From: a virus
DNA: 42,312 bases
Virus record (IMG/VR): IMGVR_UViG_3300039448_000056
Coordinates: 1 to 42,312 of that record
Strand: one strand, 5' to 3'
In this document: piece by piece, positions 29,196 through 37,678 of the stretch
How positions within the stretch are numbered: position 1 is the first letter of the stretch
Layout of the letters: every line of letters begins with the position of its first letter
Notes under the pieces: model-generated
Told to the model about the DNA's origin: nothing
Seen by the model: only the letters and a program-made list of their open reading frames with translations
Database searches by the model: none
Translations under genes and position numbers: made by a program

Positions 29196-29411
29196 ATGAC
29201 CAAAGCCAAGATCACCGCAGCGCAAGGCTATCCCTGCGCCCCTGACGGCCACACCGTGATTACCATTCCCTGCGGGTCCGTGGTGGAGGGCCGCATCGCC
29301 GAATGGGCGCTGGCGGATCGCTGCGCCTCGCGGATGATGGATAAGGCCGAGCCGCTGGAGAACAAAGCCGAGCGGCCACCTGAGAACAAGACGAAGCGCC
29401 GGAGGAAGTGA
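29196..29411 (+). CDS. Hypothetical head-module protein, 71 aa
   Basis: MTKAKITAAQGYPCAPDGHT with a globular start and a highly charged tail (EPLENKAERPPENKTKRRRK). AGGAGAG before the ATG. Small genes of this type between capsid and connector are usual; role unknown. Its TGA shares its last base with the ATG of the next gene. Confidence 0.7.
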   Translation: MTKAKITAAQGYPCAPDGHTVITIPCGSVVEGRIAEWALADRCASRMMDKAEPLENKAERPPENKTKRRRK

Positions 29412-30079
29412 TGCTAAGAGCCCCTGCAAAGCCCTTCCAGCGCCGCGCAAGCCGCATCGTGACGCCGCCTGCCTCCGAGCCGGTGACGAAAGACGAGCTG
29501 CGCGCCCATACCGTCACCGACAGCGACAGCCTGCCGGACGATCAGGCCGACGCCTATATCGAAGAGGCGCGTCAGTGGATCGAGGACGCCTATGGCATCG
29601 CGATGATCACCCAGACGTGGCGTGTGGCGCTGGACCGGTGGCCGAGCGGGCAGGAGCCGTGGTGGGATGGTGTGCGAGAGGGCGCAATCTCCGAATTGTC
29701 CGGGCCAAACCGCGTCTATGAGCTGCCCCGCTATCCGCTGATCGCGGTGGATGATGTGACGGCCTATGATCAGGCTGGCACGGATACGGCAGTGACGATC
29801 AGCACCACCTTCGACGTGGACACCTACAGCATCCCCGGCAGGCTGGCGCTCAAGGACGGCGCGACATGGCCGGTGGCGCTGCGCTCCACGAACGCAATCG
29901 ATATCGTCTATCAGGCGGGATACGGCGCGAAGGACGATGTGCCCGCACCCCTGCGGCGCTCCGTTCTGCTGCTGGCGGGGTATCTGTTCGATCATCGCGG
30001 AGCCTGTGACCTTGGCAATGCGCTCAAGGCGAGCGGGGCGGCGTCTCTGGCCGGTCAGTATGCGGTGGCGCGGCTGTGA
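29411..30079 (+). CDS. Head-tail connector (phiE125 gp8/gp6-like)
   Basis: 222 aa. EPVTKDELRAHTVTDSDSLP, DQADAYIEEARQWIEDAYGI and the late PLRRSVLLLAGYLFDHRG match the phiE125 gp8 / HK97 gp6 connector family, which forms the ring under the portal. GGAGG five bases before the ATG at 29411. Confidence 0.9.
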   Translation: MLRAPAKPFQRRASRIVTPPASEPVTKDELRAHTVTDSDSLPDDQADAYIEEARQWIEDAYGIAMITQTWRVALDRWPSGQEPWWDGVREGAISELSGPNRVYELPRYPLIAVDDVTAYDQAGTDTAVTISTTFDVDTYSIPGRLALKDGATWPVALRSTNAIDIVYQAGYGAKDDVPAPLRRSVLLLAGYLFDHRGACDLGNALKASGAASLAGQYAVARL

Positions 30080-30414
30080 AGTGCTGCCAGTTCACTGCGG
30101 CGATGCTGCGCGAGGGCGTGACCTTCCAGCGTAAGAGCCGCACAAGGAACGCCACTGGCGGCTTTACTGAGGCATGGGCCACGTTGAAAGCGACCCACGC
30201 TTCCGTGAAGGCTCTCAGCGGATCAGAGCGATATGCGAGCGACAGGGTTGAGGCGACCGCCAGATATCGTATCGTGGTCCGGTATTTCTCCGACCTGACG
30301 GAGGAGGACAGGGTGCTGATCCGGGGGCGGGTCTATCAGATCCGGTTCATCAACAACGTGGAGTTCGCTGACCGTTGGTTGCAGATCGACCTAGACGCGG
30401 GGATGGCGACGTGA
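30076..30414 (+). CDS. Head closure/head-tail adaptor protein
   Basis: 112 aa, GTG start overlapping the connector stop. LREGVTFQRKSRTRNATGGF, TEAWATLKATHASVKALSGS and the beta-rich end fit the SPP1 gp16/HK97 gp7-like adaptor family (Phage_H_T_join). Plugs the portal after packaging. Confidence 0.85.
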   Translation: MKCCQFTAAMLREGVTFQRKSRTRNATGGFTEAWATLKATHASVKALSGSERYASDRVEATARYRIVVRYFSDLTEEDRVLIRGRVYQIRFINNVEFADRWLQIDLDAGMAT

Positions 30415-30926
30415 CCATCACCATCCGCCTTGAGGGGCTGGATGAACTGCGCCGCCGCTTGTCCGATCTGGATGTGAGCATGGACAAGGCGCTGGACGAC
30501 GCCATCGAGGATCAGGTGCTATCGACCCACGTTGAGGTCACCACAGCGATCCGCACAGGCCCGGCCAGCGGGACGACATATTATCGGATGCCCGGCGATA
30601 AATATATGACCGTCCGTGCGGGCAGTGCTGATGGACCTCCGGTCGCCTTCATTCCGGGCGGCGGTAAAAAGGGGATTAGCCCTGTTCACACTGCATCTGC
30701 GGCGGGGCAGGCGCCCATGTCAGACACTGGTGGTCTGGTTAAGAGCATCAAGATCGATATCAAGCCGCTGACCGCCACCGTGGGCAGCAATCTCGCCTAT
30801 GCGCGATACCTCGAATATGGCACCCGCAAGATCGCCCCTCGCCCCGTCTGGGAGCCTGCTGCTGCCAAGGCAGCCAAGGAGTTCCGCGCCCGCGTCGAGG
30901 CCCGACTAGAGGACGCTCTGAGATAA
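30411..30926 (+). CDS. HK97 gp10-family tail protein
   Basis: 171 aa from the GTG at 30411, overlapping the adaptor stop. VTITIRLEGLDELRRRLSDL, HTASAAGQAPMSDTGGLVKS and LAYARYLEYGTRKIAPRPVW are the gp10/minor tail (HK97_gp10) marks. Acts at the head-tail joint. Confidence 0.9.
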   Translation: MTITIRLEGLDELRRRLSDLDVSMDKALDDAIEDQVLSTHVEVTTAIRTGPASGTTYYRMPGDKYMTVRAGSADGPPVAFIPGGGKKGISPVHTASAAGQAPMSDTGGLVKSIKIDIKPLTATVGSNLAYARYLEYGTRKIAPRPVWEPAAAKAAKEFRARVEARLEDALR

Positions 30927-30927
30927 C

Positions 30928-31356
30928 ATGAAACCAGCCGCTTTGCAGGCTAGCCTCTACCAGGTTCTGGTAGGGGATAGCACCCTTTTGTCTGCGCTGT
31001 CCTCAGCGTGGGGCTATGACGCCGTGTTCTCGGACGTCCCGCAGGAAAACGCCGACAACAACGCCTTCTATCCGTTCGTCAGCTTCGGCCCGACCGTGCC
31101 CACGCCATGGGACGACAAGGACGTGGATGGCGGTGATGAGCGGCTGCAAATCAACGTCTGGTCCCGCTCCGGCGACTGGATCGAAGCCAAGCAGATTGCC
31201 GAGCGCATCCACGCGCTCTTGCACCGAACACCCCTGACGATTTCGGGGGCTGTCCATGTGACCTCGGGCATCGAGAGCATGGATTTCTCAATGGACCCTG
31301 ATGGAGAGACACGCCGCGCGCTGATCTTCCTTCGGGTTCTTTACCACGACAGCTAA
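30928..31356 (+). CDS. DUF3168 tail terminator protein
   Basis: 142 aa. ALQASLYQVLVGDSTLLSAL, YPFVSFGPTVPTPWDDKDVD, the DERLQINVWSRSGDWIEAKQ core and IHALLHRTPLTI are characteristic of DUF3168, a lambda gpU-like terminator that caps the tail tube. Confidence 0.9.
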   Translation: MKPAALQASLYQVLVGDSTLLSALSSAWGYDAVFSDVPQENADNNAFYPFVSFGPTVPTPWDDKDVDGGDERLQINVWSRSGDWIEAKQIAERIHALLHRTPLTISGAVHVTSGIESMDFSMDPDGETRRALIFLRVLYHDS

Positions 31357-31368
31357 GGAGGCTGACCA

Positions 31369-31776
31369 ATGGCAGCACTAGCGGGCCGCGATCTGCGGAT
31401 CAAATACGACAGCGGCGCGGGCGCCGTTGCGATTGCCGGGGCGCGGTCGGATAATCTGACCGTCAACAAAGGCATGATCGACATCACCGACAAAGACGAC
31501 GAGGGCATCCGAACCTTGCTGGATGACATCGCCACCAAGTCGCTGACCGGCAGCGTAACCGGCGTCCTGAAAGACGCCACGCTGATCGATCTGGTAGACG
31601 GCACTGAAGCCACGCATCTCCCCGATATGGAGATCGAGGTCGTCGGCATCGGCACATGGTCGGGGAAGTTCTTCATCTCCAGCCTTGAGACGGCAGGCGA
31701 GGAAGGGGAGAACCCGGTGACGTTTACCGCGAACCTCGAATCCTCCGGCGCCATCACGTGGACGGCGGATACCTGA
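31369..31776 (+). CDS. Major tail tube protein (TP901-1/GTA type)
   Basis: 135 aa. AALAGRDLRIKYDSGAGAVA, GMIDITDKDDEGIRTLLDDI and EEGENPVTFTANLESSGAIT fit the small major tail proteins of GTA-like siphophages. AAGGAGG before the ATG. Stop shares a base with the next start. Confidence 0.9.
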   Translation: MAALAGRDLRIKYDSGAGAVAIAGARSDNLTVNKGMIDITDKDDEGIRTLLDDIATKSLTGSVTGVLKDATLIDLVDGTEATHLPDMEIEVVGIGTWSGKFFISSLETAGEEGENPVTFTANLESSGAITWTADT

Positions 31777-32180
31777 TGCCTGTATTTCGTGATGTGCTGA
31801 TCGAATGGCAGGGGGAAACCTACACTGTGACCCCCTCCAACCGCCTCCTTCGCAAGATCGAGGGCGAGGGCATCGAGTTGCTCGACGTGATCACCAAGAT
31901 CAGCAATGGGAAAGCGCCGGTTTCCGAGATCGCCTTCATCCTGACGGAGTTCATCAACTCCGCTGGGGGACGGACGGACGAAGATACGACGCTCGGTGAG
32001 ATCATGTCCGCGCTCCACAACGGCCAGTCCGAGCAATTCGCGGCAATCGCCACGGCTCTGGTGGAAGCGATCACGCCCAGCGAGATCGATGAAAAAAAGC
32101 ACGTCGCCCCCGCCGCAAAACCCCAGCGCAAGGCCGGGGCGAAGCCCCAGCGCAAGGCCGGGGCGAAGCCCAAAAAATAG
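31776..32180 (+). CDS. Tail assembly chaperone, upstream (G-type) frame
   Basis: 134 aa. The core (YTVTPSNRLLRKIEGEGIEL, VSEIAFILTEFINSAGG, GEIMSALHNGQSEQFAAIAT) resembles GTA-type tail chaperones, which bind the tape measure. It ends in a repetitive basic tail (AKPQRKAGAKPQRKAGAKPK) and TAG directly after a run of six A, where a -1 shift would fuse it to the next frame. Confidence 0.88.
   Translation: MPVFRDVLIEWQGETYTVTPSNRLLRKIEGEGIELLDVITKISNGKAPVSEIAFILTEFINSAGGRTDEDTTLGEIMSALHNGQSEQFAAIATALVEAITPSEIDEKKHVAPAAKPQRKAGAKPQRKAGAKPKK
32121..32168 (+). repeat. 24-bp tandem repeat in the chaperone tail
   Basis: Two identical copies of CCCCAGCGCAAGGCCGGGGC plus GAAG, at 32121-32144 and 32145-32168. 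In frame it encodes PQRKAGAK twice. It lies just before the slippery run and may also fold into an RNA structure. Confidence 0.9.
32171..32178 (+). promoter_or_regulatory. Probable -1 frameshift site CAAAAAAT
   Basis: Zero-frame codons AAG CCC AAA AAA TAG. Slipping back one base gives AAA ATA GAC TGG, opening the downstream frame. The site is at the end of the G-type gene and before a T-type frame that lacks a good start, as in lambda G/GT. P-site re-pairing is imperfect (CAA), so efficiency is uncertain; polymerase slippage on A6 is an alternative. Confidence 0.6.
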
Positions 32181-32191
32181 ACTGGGACTTC

Positions 32192-32365
32192 ATGTTCCTG
32201 TCTGCGCGCAAATGGGGATGGTCACCCTCTGAATTCTGGGACGCCACGATGAGTGAGTGGTTCCTGGAGTTCGAAATGCAGAGGGGGCCAATCGAAGGCG
32301 ATCACGCCGGCGGCCTGACCAACGGTGAGGTCGAGCGCCTTTCCGCACTACTCGATGAGGACTGA
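32192..32365 (+). CDS. Tail assembly chaperone, downstream (T-type) frame
   Basis: The frame opens at 32177 as IDWDFMFLSARKWGWSPSEF, with WDATMSEWFLEFEM following. This is the DW...SPxxFW pattern of the GTA-type Phage_TAC family. Its conserved Asp-Trp lies upstream of the first ATG (32192), and there is no ribosome site, so it is probably made as a frameshift extension of the preceding gene. Ends four bases before the tape measure start. Confidence 0.75.
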   Translation: MFLSARKWGWSPSEFWDATMSEWFLEFEMQRGPIEGDHAGGLTNGEVERLSALLDED

Positions 32366-32368
32366 CGT

Positions 32369-34033
32369 ATGTCTCTACCCCCTGTTCAGATCAGGATCAC
32401 GGGTAACGCTGACGATGGCGTATCCGAAACCCGGCGGGCGAGCCGTGAGCTTGATAAGCTCAGTGCGTCGTCCGACCGGGTGCGTCGGTCCACCGGCAGC
32501 ATGCAGCGTGGCGTTCAAAACGCGGCTTATCAGGTCGGTGACTTCGCGGTTCAGATGGCCGCGGGCACCAGCGCCAGCCGGGCTATGGCAATGCAGCTTC
32601 CGCAGTTGCTTGGTGGCTTCGGCATGCTGGGCGCAGTCATGGGTGCCGCAGTGGCTATCGCATTCCCGCTTCGCAGTGCGATGCAGGGTATCACTGAGGA
32701 CGGGGGGAATGTCGCGCGCATGTTCGGCACCCTAGAGCCCGCAGTCCTGGCCATTTCTCAGGGCATCAAGGTCGCGGGCGAAATGTTCCACGCCGCTGCG
32801 GAGATCATGGTCAACAATCTCGACCGGATCATCATCACGGCAGGCGTTGCGGCCGCATTTTTCGGCGGCAAGTGGGTCGCCGGGTTCGTCGCAGCGCGGG
32901 TTGCCACGTTCAGCCTAAGCGCGGCGCTGGTGGCGCTACGGGGCGCGCTGATCCGAACCGGCATTGGCGCAGTCATCGTGGCTGCCGGTGAGCTGGTCTA
33001 TCAGTTCACGCGCCTATCGACCGCAGCCGGGGGCTTTGGCGAAGCGCTCAGGCTTGTCGGGAATGTTGCGCTTGAGGTGTGGCAGCGCATCGGGAATGGC
33101 GTGGGGTTCATCTCCAATTCTGTCGCCGCCATGTCATCGTCAATTCAGGCGACCTTCATCGGGGCGCTGAACAAGATGGCGGGTGCGTTCATCGAGTTCA
33201 CTTGGCAGATCGCCGAGGGGATGAACGCCATTTTCCCGTCGCTCGGATTGAGCGGGGCGGATGCTGGGATCACCCAGACACTCGCCAAGATGCAGATGGA
33301 TGCCGAGGGGCAGGCGCAGGGCTTCGCCGCGGCGGCTCAGGCCTCCAAGGAGGCGATGCTCGCACCCATTGAGAGCATCAAGGAAATCCGAGACCTTCTG
33401 ACCGGTATGAAGGAGGAGCGCATTACCCTCCCGAGCATCCTTGGCATCGGTGACGATGAAGAGGATGGCGGCGCGGGTGGAGGCAAGGGCGGCAAGGAGA
33501 AGAAGACCCTCGATGAGAAGCTGACCGATCAGGAAAACCGGATCAAAGAGCATCTGGACCGCATCAAGGCGCTGACCAAGGGCACCCTCAGCGACAAGCT
33601 GGGCGCGTGGGGCGATTACTTCGGCAATCTGACCACGCTCACGGGCACAAGCAGCAAGAAAATGCTGGCGATTGTGCGAGGGTTCAACGCCGCGCAAGCG
33701 CTCATGGATGCGTGGGGGGCCTATACGAAGGTCCTCAACTCGCCAGAGCCAATGCCATGGTATGCGCGTTTGGCGGCGGCAGGAAGTGTGCTGGCGGCAG
33801 GGCTTGGCGCTGTGGATGCGATCAAGTCGGCGACCGAAAGCGGCAGCAGCGGCTCTGCATCTTCTGCAAGCGCCTCCAGCGCAGCAGCCACCCCGCAGAA
33901 CGTGATGAACGCCAACATCAGTCTCGTAGGCGAGGGCAACATCAGCCGCAGTTCGGTGCGCGACCTGTTCGCCACGATCAATCAGGGTCTCGATGACGGC
34001 TACGTCCTCGGCAGTATCAGGGTGAACGGATGA
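32369..34033 (+). CDS. Tail tape measure protein
   Basis: 554 aa. N-terminal coiled coil (SRELDKLSASSDRVRRSTGS), then hydrophobic stretches typical of tape measures (MLGAVMGAAVAIAF, GVAAAFFGGKWVAGFVAARV, IGAVIVAAGELVYQF), a charged linker and a Ser/Ala-rich end. At about 0.15 nm per residue this predicts a tail near 80 nm, a siphovirus. No lysozyme or peptidase domain seen. Confidence 0.9.
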   Translation: MSLPPVQIRITGNADDGVSETRRASRELDKLSASSDRVRRSTGSMQRGVQNAAYQVGDFAVQMAAGTSASRAMAMQLPQLLGGFGMLGAVMGAAVAIAFPLRSAMQGITEDGGNVARMFGTLEPAVLAISQGIKVAGEMFHAAAEIMVNNLDRIIITAGVAAAFFGGKWVAGFVAARVATFSLSAALVALRGALIRTGIGAVIVAAGELVYQFTRLSTAAGGFGEALRLVGNVALEVWQRIGNGVGFISNSVAAMSSSIQATFIGALNKMAGAFIEFTWQIAEGMNAIFPSLGLSGADAGITQTLAKMQMDAEGQAQGFAAAAQASKEAMLAPIESIKEIRDLLTGMKEERITLPSILGIGDDEEDGGAGGGKGGKEKKTLDEKLTDQENRIKEHLDRIKALTKGTLSDKLGAWGDYFGNLTTLTGTSSKKMLAIVRGFNAAQALMDAWGAYTKVLNSPEPMPWYARLAAAGSVLAAGLGAVDAIKSATESGSSGSASSASASSAAATPQNVMNANISLVGEGNISRSSVRDLFATINQGLDDGYVLGSIRVNG

Positions 34034-34206
34034 AAATTTATCCCGCAAAGATCGTGACCGAGATGAGCGACGAAAGGCGCGCCGCCCTCCATGATCTCAT
34101 GGATCAGTTAAACGAGGCCCTCGCGGAATGCGGGGCAGGCTCGATTGGCTATCCGCGATTTGATGAGATCGGCGACATCGACGAGAGCGACGATCAATGC
34201 CAGTGA
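34030..34206 (+). CDS. Small acidic protein after the tape measure, 58 aa
   Basis: MKIYPAKIVTEMSDERRAAL, then LMDQLNEALAECGAG and an acidic tail. ATGA overlap upstream and a 10-base overlap downstream keep it in the tail operon. Too short for most gene callers. Function unknown, probably a tail assembly factor. Confidence 0.68.
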   Translation: MKIYPAKIVTEMSDERRAALHDLMDQLNEALAECGAGSIGYPRFDEIGDIDESDDQCQ

Positions 34207-35000
34207 TTTTCCAGACCAGCTACAGCCTGCCTGTTGACGACTACCCGCTGACCCATGCTCGGATTGCGCATGCGGGCAACTGGCTGTCGGGGGGCACGGT
34301 GACAGCGAGCGACACGAACGCAGACTATTTCGCGGACGGACCGGCCAACTCCATGACCTACGAGAAGTGGAAGCCCGACACGCTGCCCGCGACATGGGAG
34401 TATGACCACGGTTCCGCGGCTGAGGTGGATTACTGCTGCATCGGGGCGCACACTCTGGGCACCAACGGCAACACGCTCCAGATCCAGTATTGGAACGGCA
34501 CCAGTTGGTCGGGCGTCATCCCGGCCACAGCCATCACGACCGATCAGCCCATCATGGCGATCTTCGGCCCTCAGACGCGCACTGAGTGGCGCATTCAGGT
34601 CAGCGGGGGCACTGCCCCCACCATCGGCGTGATCCGCTTCGGCAAGGCCATGCAGATGCCACAGGCTATCTACGGCGGCCACACCCCGATTGATATGGCA
34701 CGGCAGACTACCATGCGGTCGAACATGAGCGCATCGGGGGAGTTTCTGGGACGCACCCGGCAGCGCACGTCGCTGGCGTCGTCCTATGATTGGCAGCACC
34801 TCAAGGCGAATTGGGTGCGCTCGACGTGGCGACCGTTCCAGATCGCGCTGGAGCAAGACCCGATCTTCCTCGCGTGGCGCCCCGGCACCTTCGGCGAGGT
34901 GGTCTATGGCTGGACCGGCGAAAACCCGACGCCTTCGAACATGGGCATCAGAGACCTGATGTCGGTGTCTCTCAGCCTGACGGGGCGCGGCTATGACTAG
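34197..35000 (+). CDS. Distal tail/baseplate protein, 267 aa
   Basis: Beta-rich (VIFQTSYSLPVDDYPLTHAR, GSAAEVDYCCIGAHTLGTNG, RTEWRIQVSGGTAPTIGVIR), which looks like a carbohydrate-binding or discoidin-type sandwich in the middle, with a C-terminal tail-tip domain (LGRTRQRTSLASSYDWQHLK). Position after the tape measure suggests the distal-tail ring. Family not identified. Confidence 0.75.
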   Translation: MPVIFQTSYSLPVDDYPLTHARIAHAGNWLSGGTVTASDTNADYFADGPANSMTYEKWKPDTLPATWEYDHGSAAEVDYCCIGAHTLGTNGNTLQIQYWNGTSWSGVIPATAITTDQPIMAIFGPQTRTEWRIQVSGGTAPTIGVIRFGKAMQMPQAIYGGHTPIDMARQTTMRSNMSASGEFLGRTRQRTSLASSYDWQHLKANWVRSTWRPFQIALEQDPIFLAWRPGTFGEVVYGWTGENPTPSNMGIRDLMSVSLSLTGRGYD

Positions 35001-36726
35001 TCGTGAGACCGTCACCATCGTGGAGATGGAGCAGCCGTTCTGCGGGAACACCTATGGATCTTCGCCTTGCACGGCCTCTGGGGATGCGGCGCGCAAGTGC
35101 TTCAACACCCGCGCGACCTGCCAAGACCCGGACAACTTCGCGCTGACCACCAAGAGCCTGTTCTTCTCGACGGGCACGGTGGCGGAGCGGGGCGTAGAGG
35201 GCGCGCCATACATCATCCCGTCCCTGACGCGGGTGACCACCAATCCAAGCCGGATCAACCTGAGCGCGGCAGACCCTGACGCCACCGGGCTTGGGACGCG
35301 CGCCACGCTGACCGTGAGCTTTGACGACCATCCGCACAGCGACCGGGTGGTGGACCCCTACCGAGCGGATCGCGGCTACGACCCGATGACGAAAGGGTCA
35401 TTCTGGACCAAGTGGTTCGTCCGCAATAAATATCGCTTCCGCATGCCGATCCATATCTACGAGGGCTATGCCGGTCAGAGCCTGAGCGAGATGCAGCGGC
35501 GCAGCTACCTGACCACGGGCAGTTCATGGCCAAGCGAGGGCAGCGGGCCGACCTTCCAGGCCAAGGACTGGCTGAGCCTCTTGGAGGAACGCAAGGCGCA
35601 GGCTCCTGAAGCATCGCCGGGGGTTCTGGTGCAGGATATCGGCTCTGGCTGGTCCAGCGTCGAGGTCGAGGGTGCGACCGCTGACGACTACGAAGCGGCG
35701 GGCACCCTGCGGATCAATGACGAGCTGATGACCTATACCGGGATCACGACCGGTGCGGAGAGCATCACCTTCACCGGAGTCACGCGCGGCACGGACGGGA
35801 CCACCGCCAGCAGCCACAGTGAGGGCGACACGGCGCAGCGCTGCGTCCGCTATACCGACGCCACGGTGCAGGAGGTGCTTGAGGACCTGCTGATCACATG
35901 GGGCGGGATCGAAGCTGAGCGGATCGACAGCGACGGCATCGCGGATGAGTTCGACAGCTACCTGCTGCTCTATCGGCTGACCACGGTGATCTCCGATCCG
36001 GTGAGCGTGGCGACCCTGCTGAGCGAGCTACAGACCGAGGTGGGCTTCTACATCTGGTGGGATGAGCGCGCCGCACTGATCAAGGCGCGTGCGGTGCATG
36101 GCGTGGCGAGCGAGCCGCCGATGATCACATCCGAGGATCATATCCTAGCCGGGTCTTTCTCGGTTGTGGATCAGCCCCGCAGCCGGATCTCGCAGCTGTG
36201 GTTCTACTACGACATCCGCAGCCCGGTGGGCAGCCTCTCCGATCCAGTGAACTTCCGCACGGTGCAGGTGCAGGCCGATCTGGCGAGTGAGGGCGATGAG
36301 CAATACGGCGAAGCGTCAATCAAGACGATCTACAGCCGCTGGGTCAATACCGGCGCGCTGGCGCTGAATACGACATCGAAGATCATCACCCGATACGCCA
36401 ATGTGCCGCGGACTTGCACCTTCCGGCTCGACGCCAAGGACCGCGCCTACTGGGTCGGCGATACGGTGAAGATCAGCCACTTCATGGAGGTGGACGATTT
36501 CGGCGACCGCCGCACCGCGCGCTGGACCATCATCAGTGCCGAGGAAGTCGAGCCCGGCCACACCATCGAATACACCGCTGAGGATACAGAGCTTTACGGC
36601 GTCGTGCCCGGCATTCTTGAGGACGGCTCACCGGATCACACGACCGGAGCGAGCATCTACGAAGCCTACATTGGCGACAATGACGGCCTGCTCTCTGACG
36701 GCACTAACTGCGCGAGGATCGCATGA
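34993..36726 (+). CDS. Tail tip/baseplate hub protein with Cys cluster
   Basis: 577 aa. Four Cys near the N-terminus (C17, C26, C36, C43; FCGNTYGSSPC...KCFNTRATC) recall the Fe-S Cys set of lambda gpL and the DUF2163-type tail proteins. The middle (EERKAQAPEASPGVLVQDIG, INDELMTYTGITTGAESITF) and C-terminal halves are beta-rich hub-like domains. It probably closes the tail tube and carries the fibres. Confidence 0.78.
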   Translation: MTSRETVTIVEMEQPFCGNTYGSSPCTASGDAARKCFNTRATCQDPDNFALTTKSLFFSTGTVAERGVEGAPYIIPSLTRVTTNPSRINLSAADPDATGLGTRATLTVSFDDHPHSDRVVDPYRADRGYDPMTKGSFWTKWFVRNKYRFRMPIHIYEGYAGQSLSEMQRRSYLTTGSSWPSEGSGPTFQAKDWLSLLEERKAQAPEASPGVLVQDIGSGWSSVEVEGATADDYEAAGTLRINDELMTYTGITTGAESITFTGVTRGTDGTTASSHSEGDTAQRCVRYTDATVQEVLEDLLITWGGIEAERIDSDGIADEFDSYLLLYRLTTVISDPVSVATLLSELQTEVGFYIWWDERAALIKARAVHGVASEPPMITSEDHILAGSFSVVDQPRSRISQLWFYYDIRSPVGSLSDPVNFRTVQVQADLASEGDEQYGEASIKTIYSRWVNTGALALNTTSKIITRYANVPRTCTFRLDAKDRAYWVGDTVKISHFMEVDDFGDRRTARWTIISAEEVEPGHTIEYTAEDTELYGVVPGILEDGSPDHTTGASIYEAYIGDNDGLLSDGTNCARIA

Positions 36727-37163
36727 CCACCTATACTCCGATTACCGACGGCGCGATTGATCAGGACAGCCCGATCACGGTCGGCCTGATGACTGCCCTG
36801 CGAGACAATCCCATCGCGATTGCCGAGGGCGCACCGGGTGCTCCGCTCATCAATGGCGCCATCGCAGCGGCTGGCGCGGCGGGCGCGGTGGGCACCTATT
36901 CGCTCCTTCGGCGCACGTCGAGCAAGGGGGAGGGCAGCGGGGAAACCTTGGGGGACGAAGTGTCGGGATCGGGGCTGGCATATTCCGGCATTAACGGCCC
37001 TTACGATGGCACCTCAGGCACTTATTCAGTCGCCTACATGACCGAGGGCTTCGCGGCGCCAGCAGGCCGATGGCGCTGCATGGGTGACGCAAGGACTCCT
37101 AACGTCAGTGGCGCGACGGTGGGAAGCAACTACTCAGCGACAAATTGGCTAAGGATCGACTAA
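36723..37163 (+). CDS. Tail fibre/receptor-binding type protein, 146 aa
   Basis: ITDGAIDQDSPITVGLMTAL, then RDNPIAIAEGAPGAP and a Gly/Ser-rich tip. The DNPIAIAEGA motif is typical of short fibre tips in alphaproteobacterial phages. ATGA overlap with the hub gene. Confidence 0.75.
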   Translation: MTTYTPITDGAIDQDSPITVGLMTALRDNPIAIAEGAPGAPLINGAIAAAGAAGAVGTYSLLRRTSSKGEGSGETLGDEVSGSGLAYSGINGPYDGTSGTYSVAYMTEGFAAPAGRWRCMGDARTPNVSGATVGSNYSATNWLRID

Positions 37164-37618
37164 TGAAAGTTCGCAATATCAACCCGCTTGCAGACGGTCG
37201 CATCGACTGCGAAATCAACCTCCGTGGCGAGTGGATGACTTACACCACATCGCCGCATGACCCCGACACGCGCGGCCAGAAGATCCACACCATCGTCTCC
37301 GCGCTCCATGCTGGCGAGGAAGTGCCCCATGTCGGCGATGACGTGCTACAGCCGCCGACCGCCGAGGAAATCCTCCGCCGGGCGCGGGCCGCTCAGGTGA
37401 TCGACAAGGCGATCTTTGCGCGGATGCTCCGTAAGGTCGATCTGTGGGCGCCCTTCAAAGCGGCGCTGGCGGAAGCGGGCGAGGACGCGCAAGAGGACTG
37501 GGGTCTGGCATCCTCCATCAGCCGCATGGACCCGGTGTTCGTGCCGATCCTCTCCGGGCTTGGCCTGACACCCAAGCAGATCGACCTTGTGTTCGGCATC
37601 AAGTTCATCGCCGAGTAA
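37163..37618 (+). CDS. Hypothetical tail-module protein, 151 aa
   Basis: MKVRNINPLADGRIDCEINL gives a beta-type start, then a linker (PPTAEEILRRARAAQVIDKA) and a helical C-terminus. The layout resembles tail-fibre assembly or tip proteins, but no family is recognised. The stop of the previous gene overlaps its ATG (TAATG). Followed by a terminator. Confidence 0.7.
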   Translation: MKVRNINPLADGRIDCEINLRGEWMTYTTSPHDPDTRGQKIHTIVSALHAGEEVPHVGDDVLQPPTAEEILRRARAAQVIDKAIFARMLRKVDLWAPFKAALAEAGEDAQEDWGLASSISRMDPVFVPILSGLGLTPKQIDLVFGIKFIAE

Positions 37619-37644
37619 CCACCCCCACATTCTAACTGACCTGA

Positions 37645-37666
37645 CCCGCCGCGAGCGGGCTTTTTT
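37645..37666 (+). terminator. Intrinsic terminator inside the late operon
   Basis: CCCGC, five-base loop, GCGGG, C, TTTTTT. Strong, yet the next late gene starts 12 bases after it with no obvious promoter. Passage would need antitermination or leakage. Confidence 0.88.
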
Positions 37667-37678
37667 ATGGAGGCCATC

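Noticed and set aside
32121-32168. CRISPR-like or regulatory repeat array
   Set aside because: Only two adjacent 24-bp copies, in frame within the chaperone tail; no spacers.
23118-33000. The head and tail genes as a host gene transfer agent
   Set aside because: Gene order from portal to TAC is GTA-like, but integrase, repressor, replication genes, lysis genes and non-GTA tail-tip proteins show a full temperate phage.
33140-34048. 302-aa minus-strand frame opposite the tape measure gene
   Set aside because: Complementary shadow of the tape measure reading frame; residues lack any family pattern.
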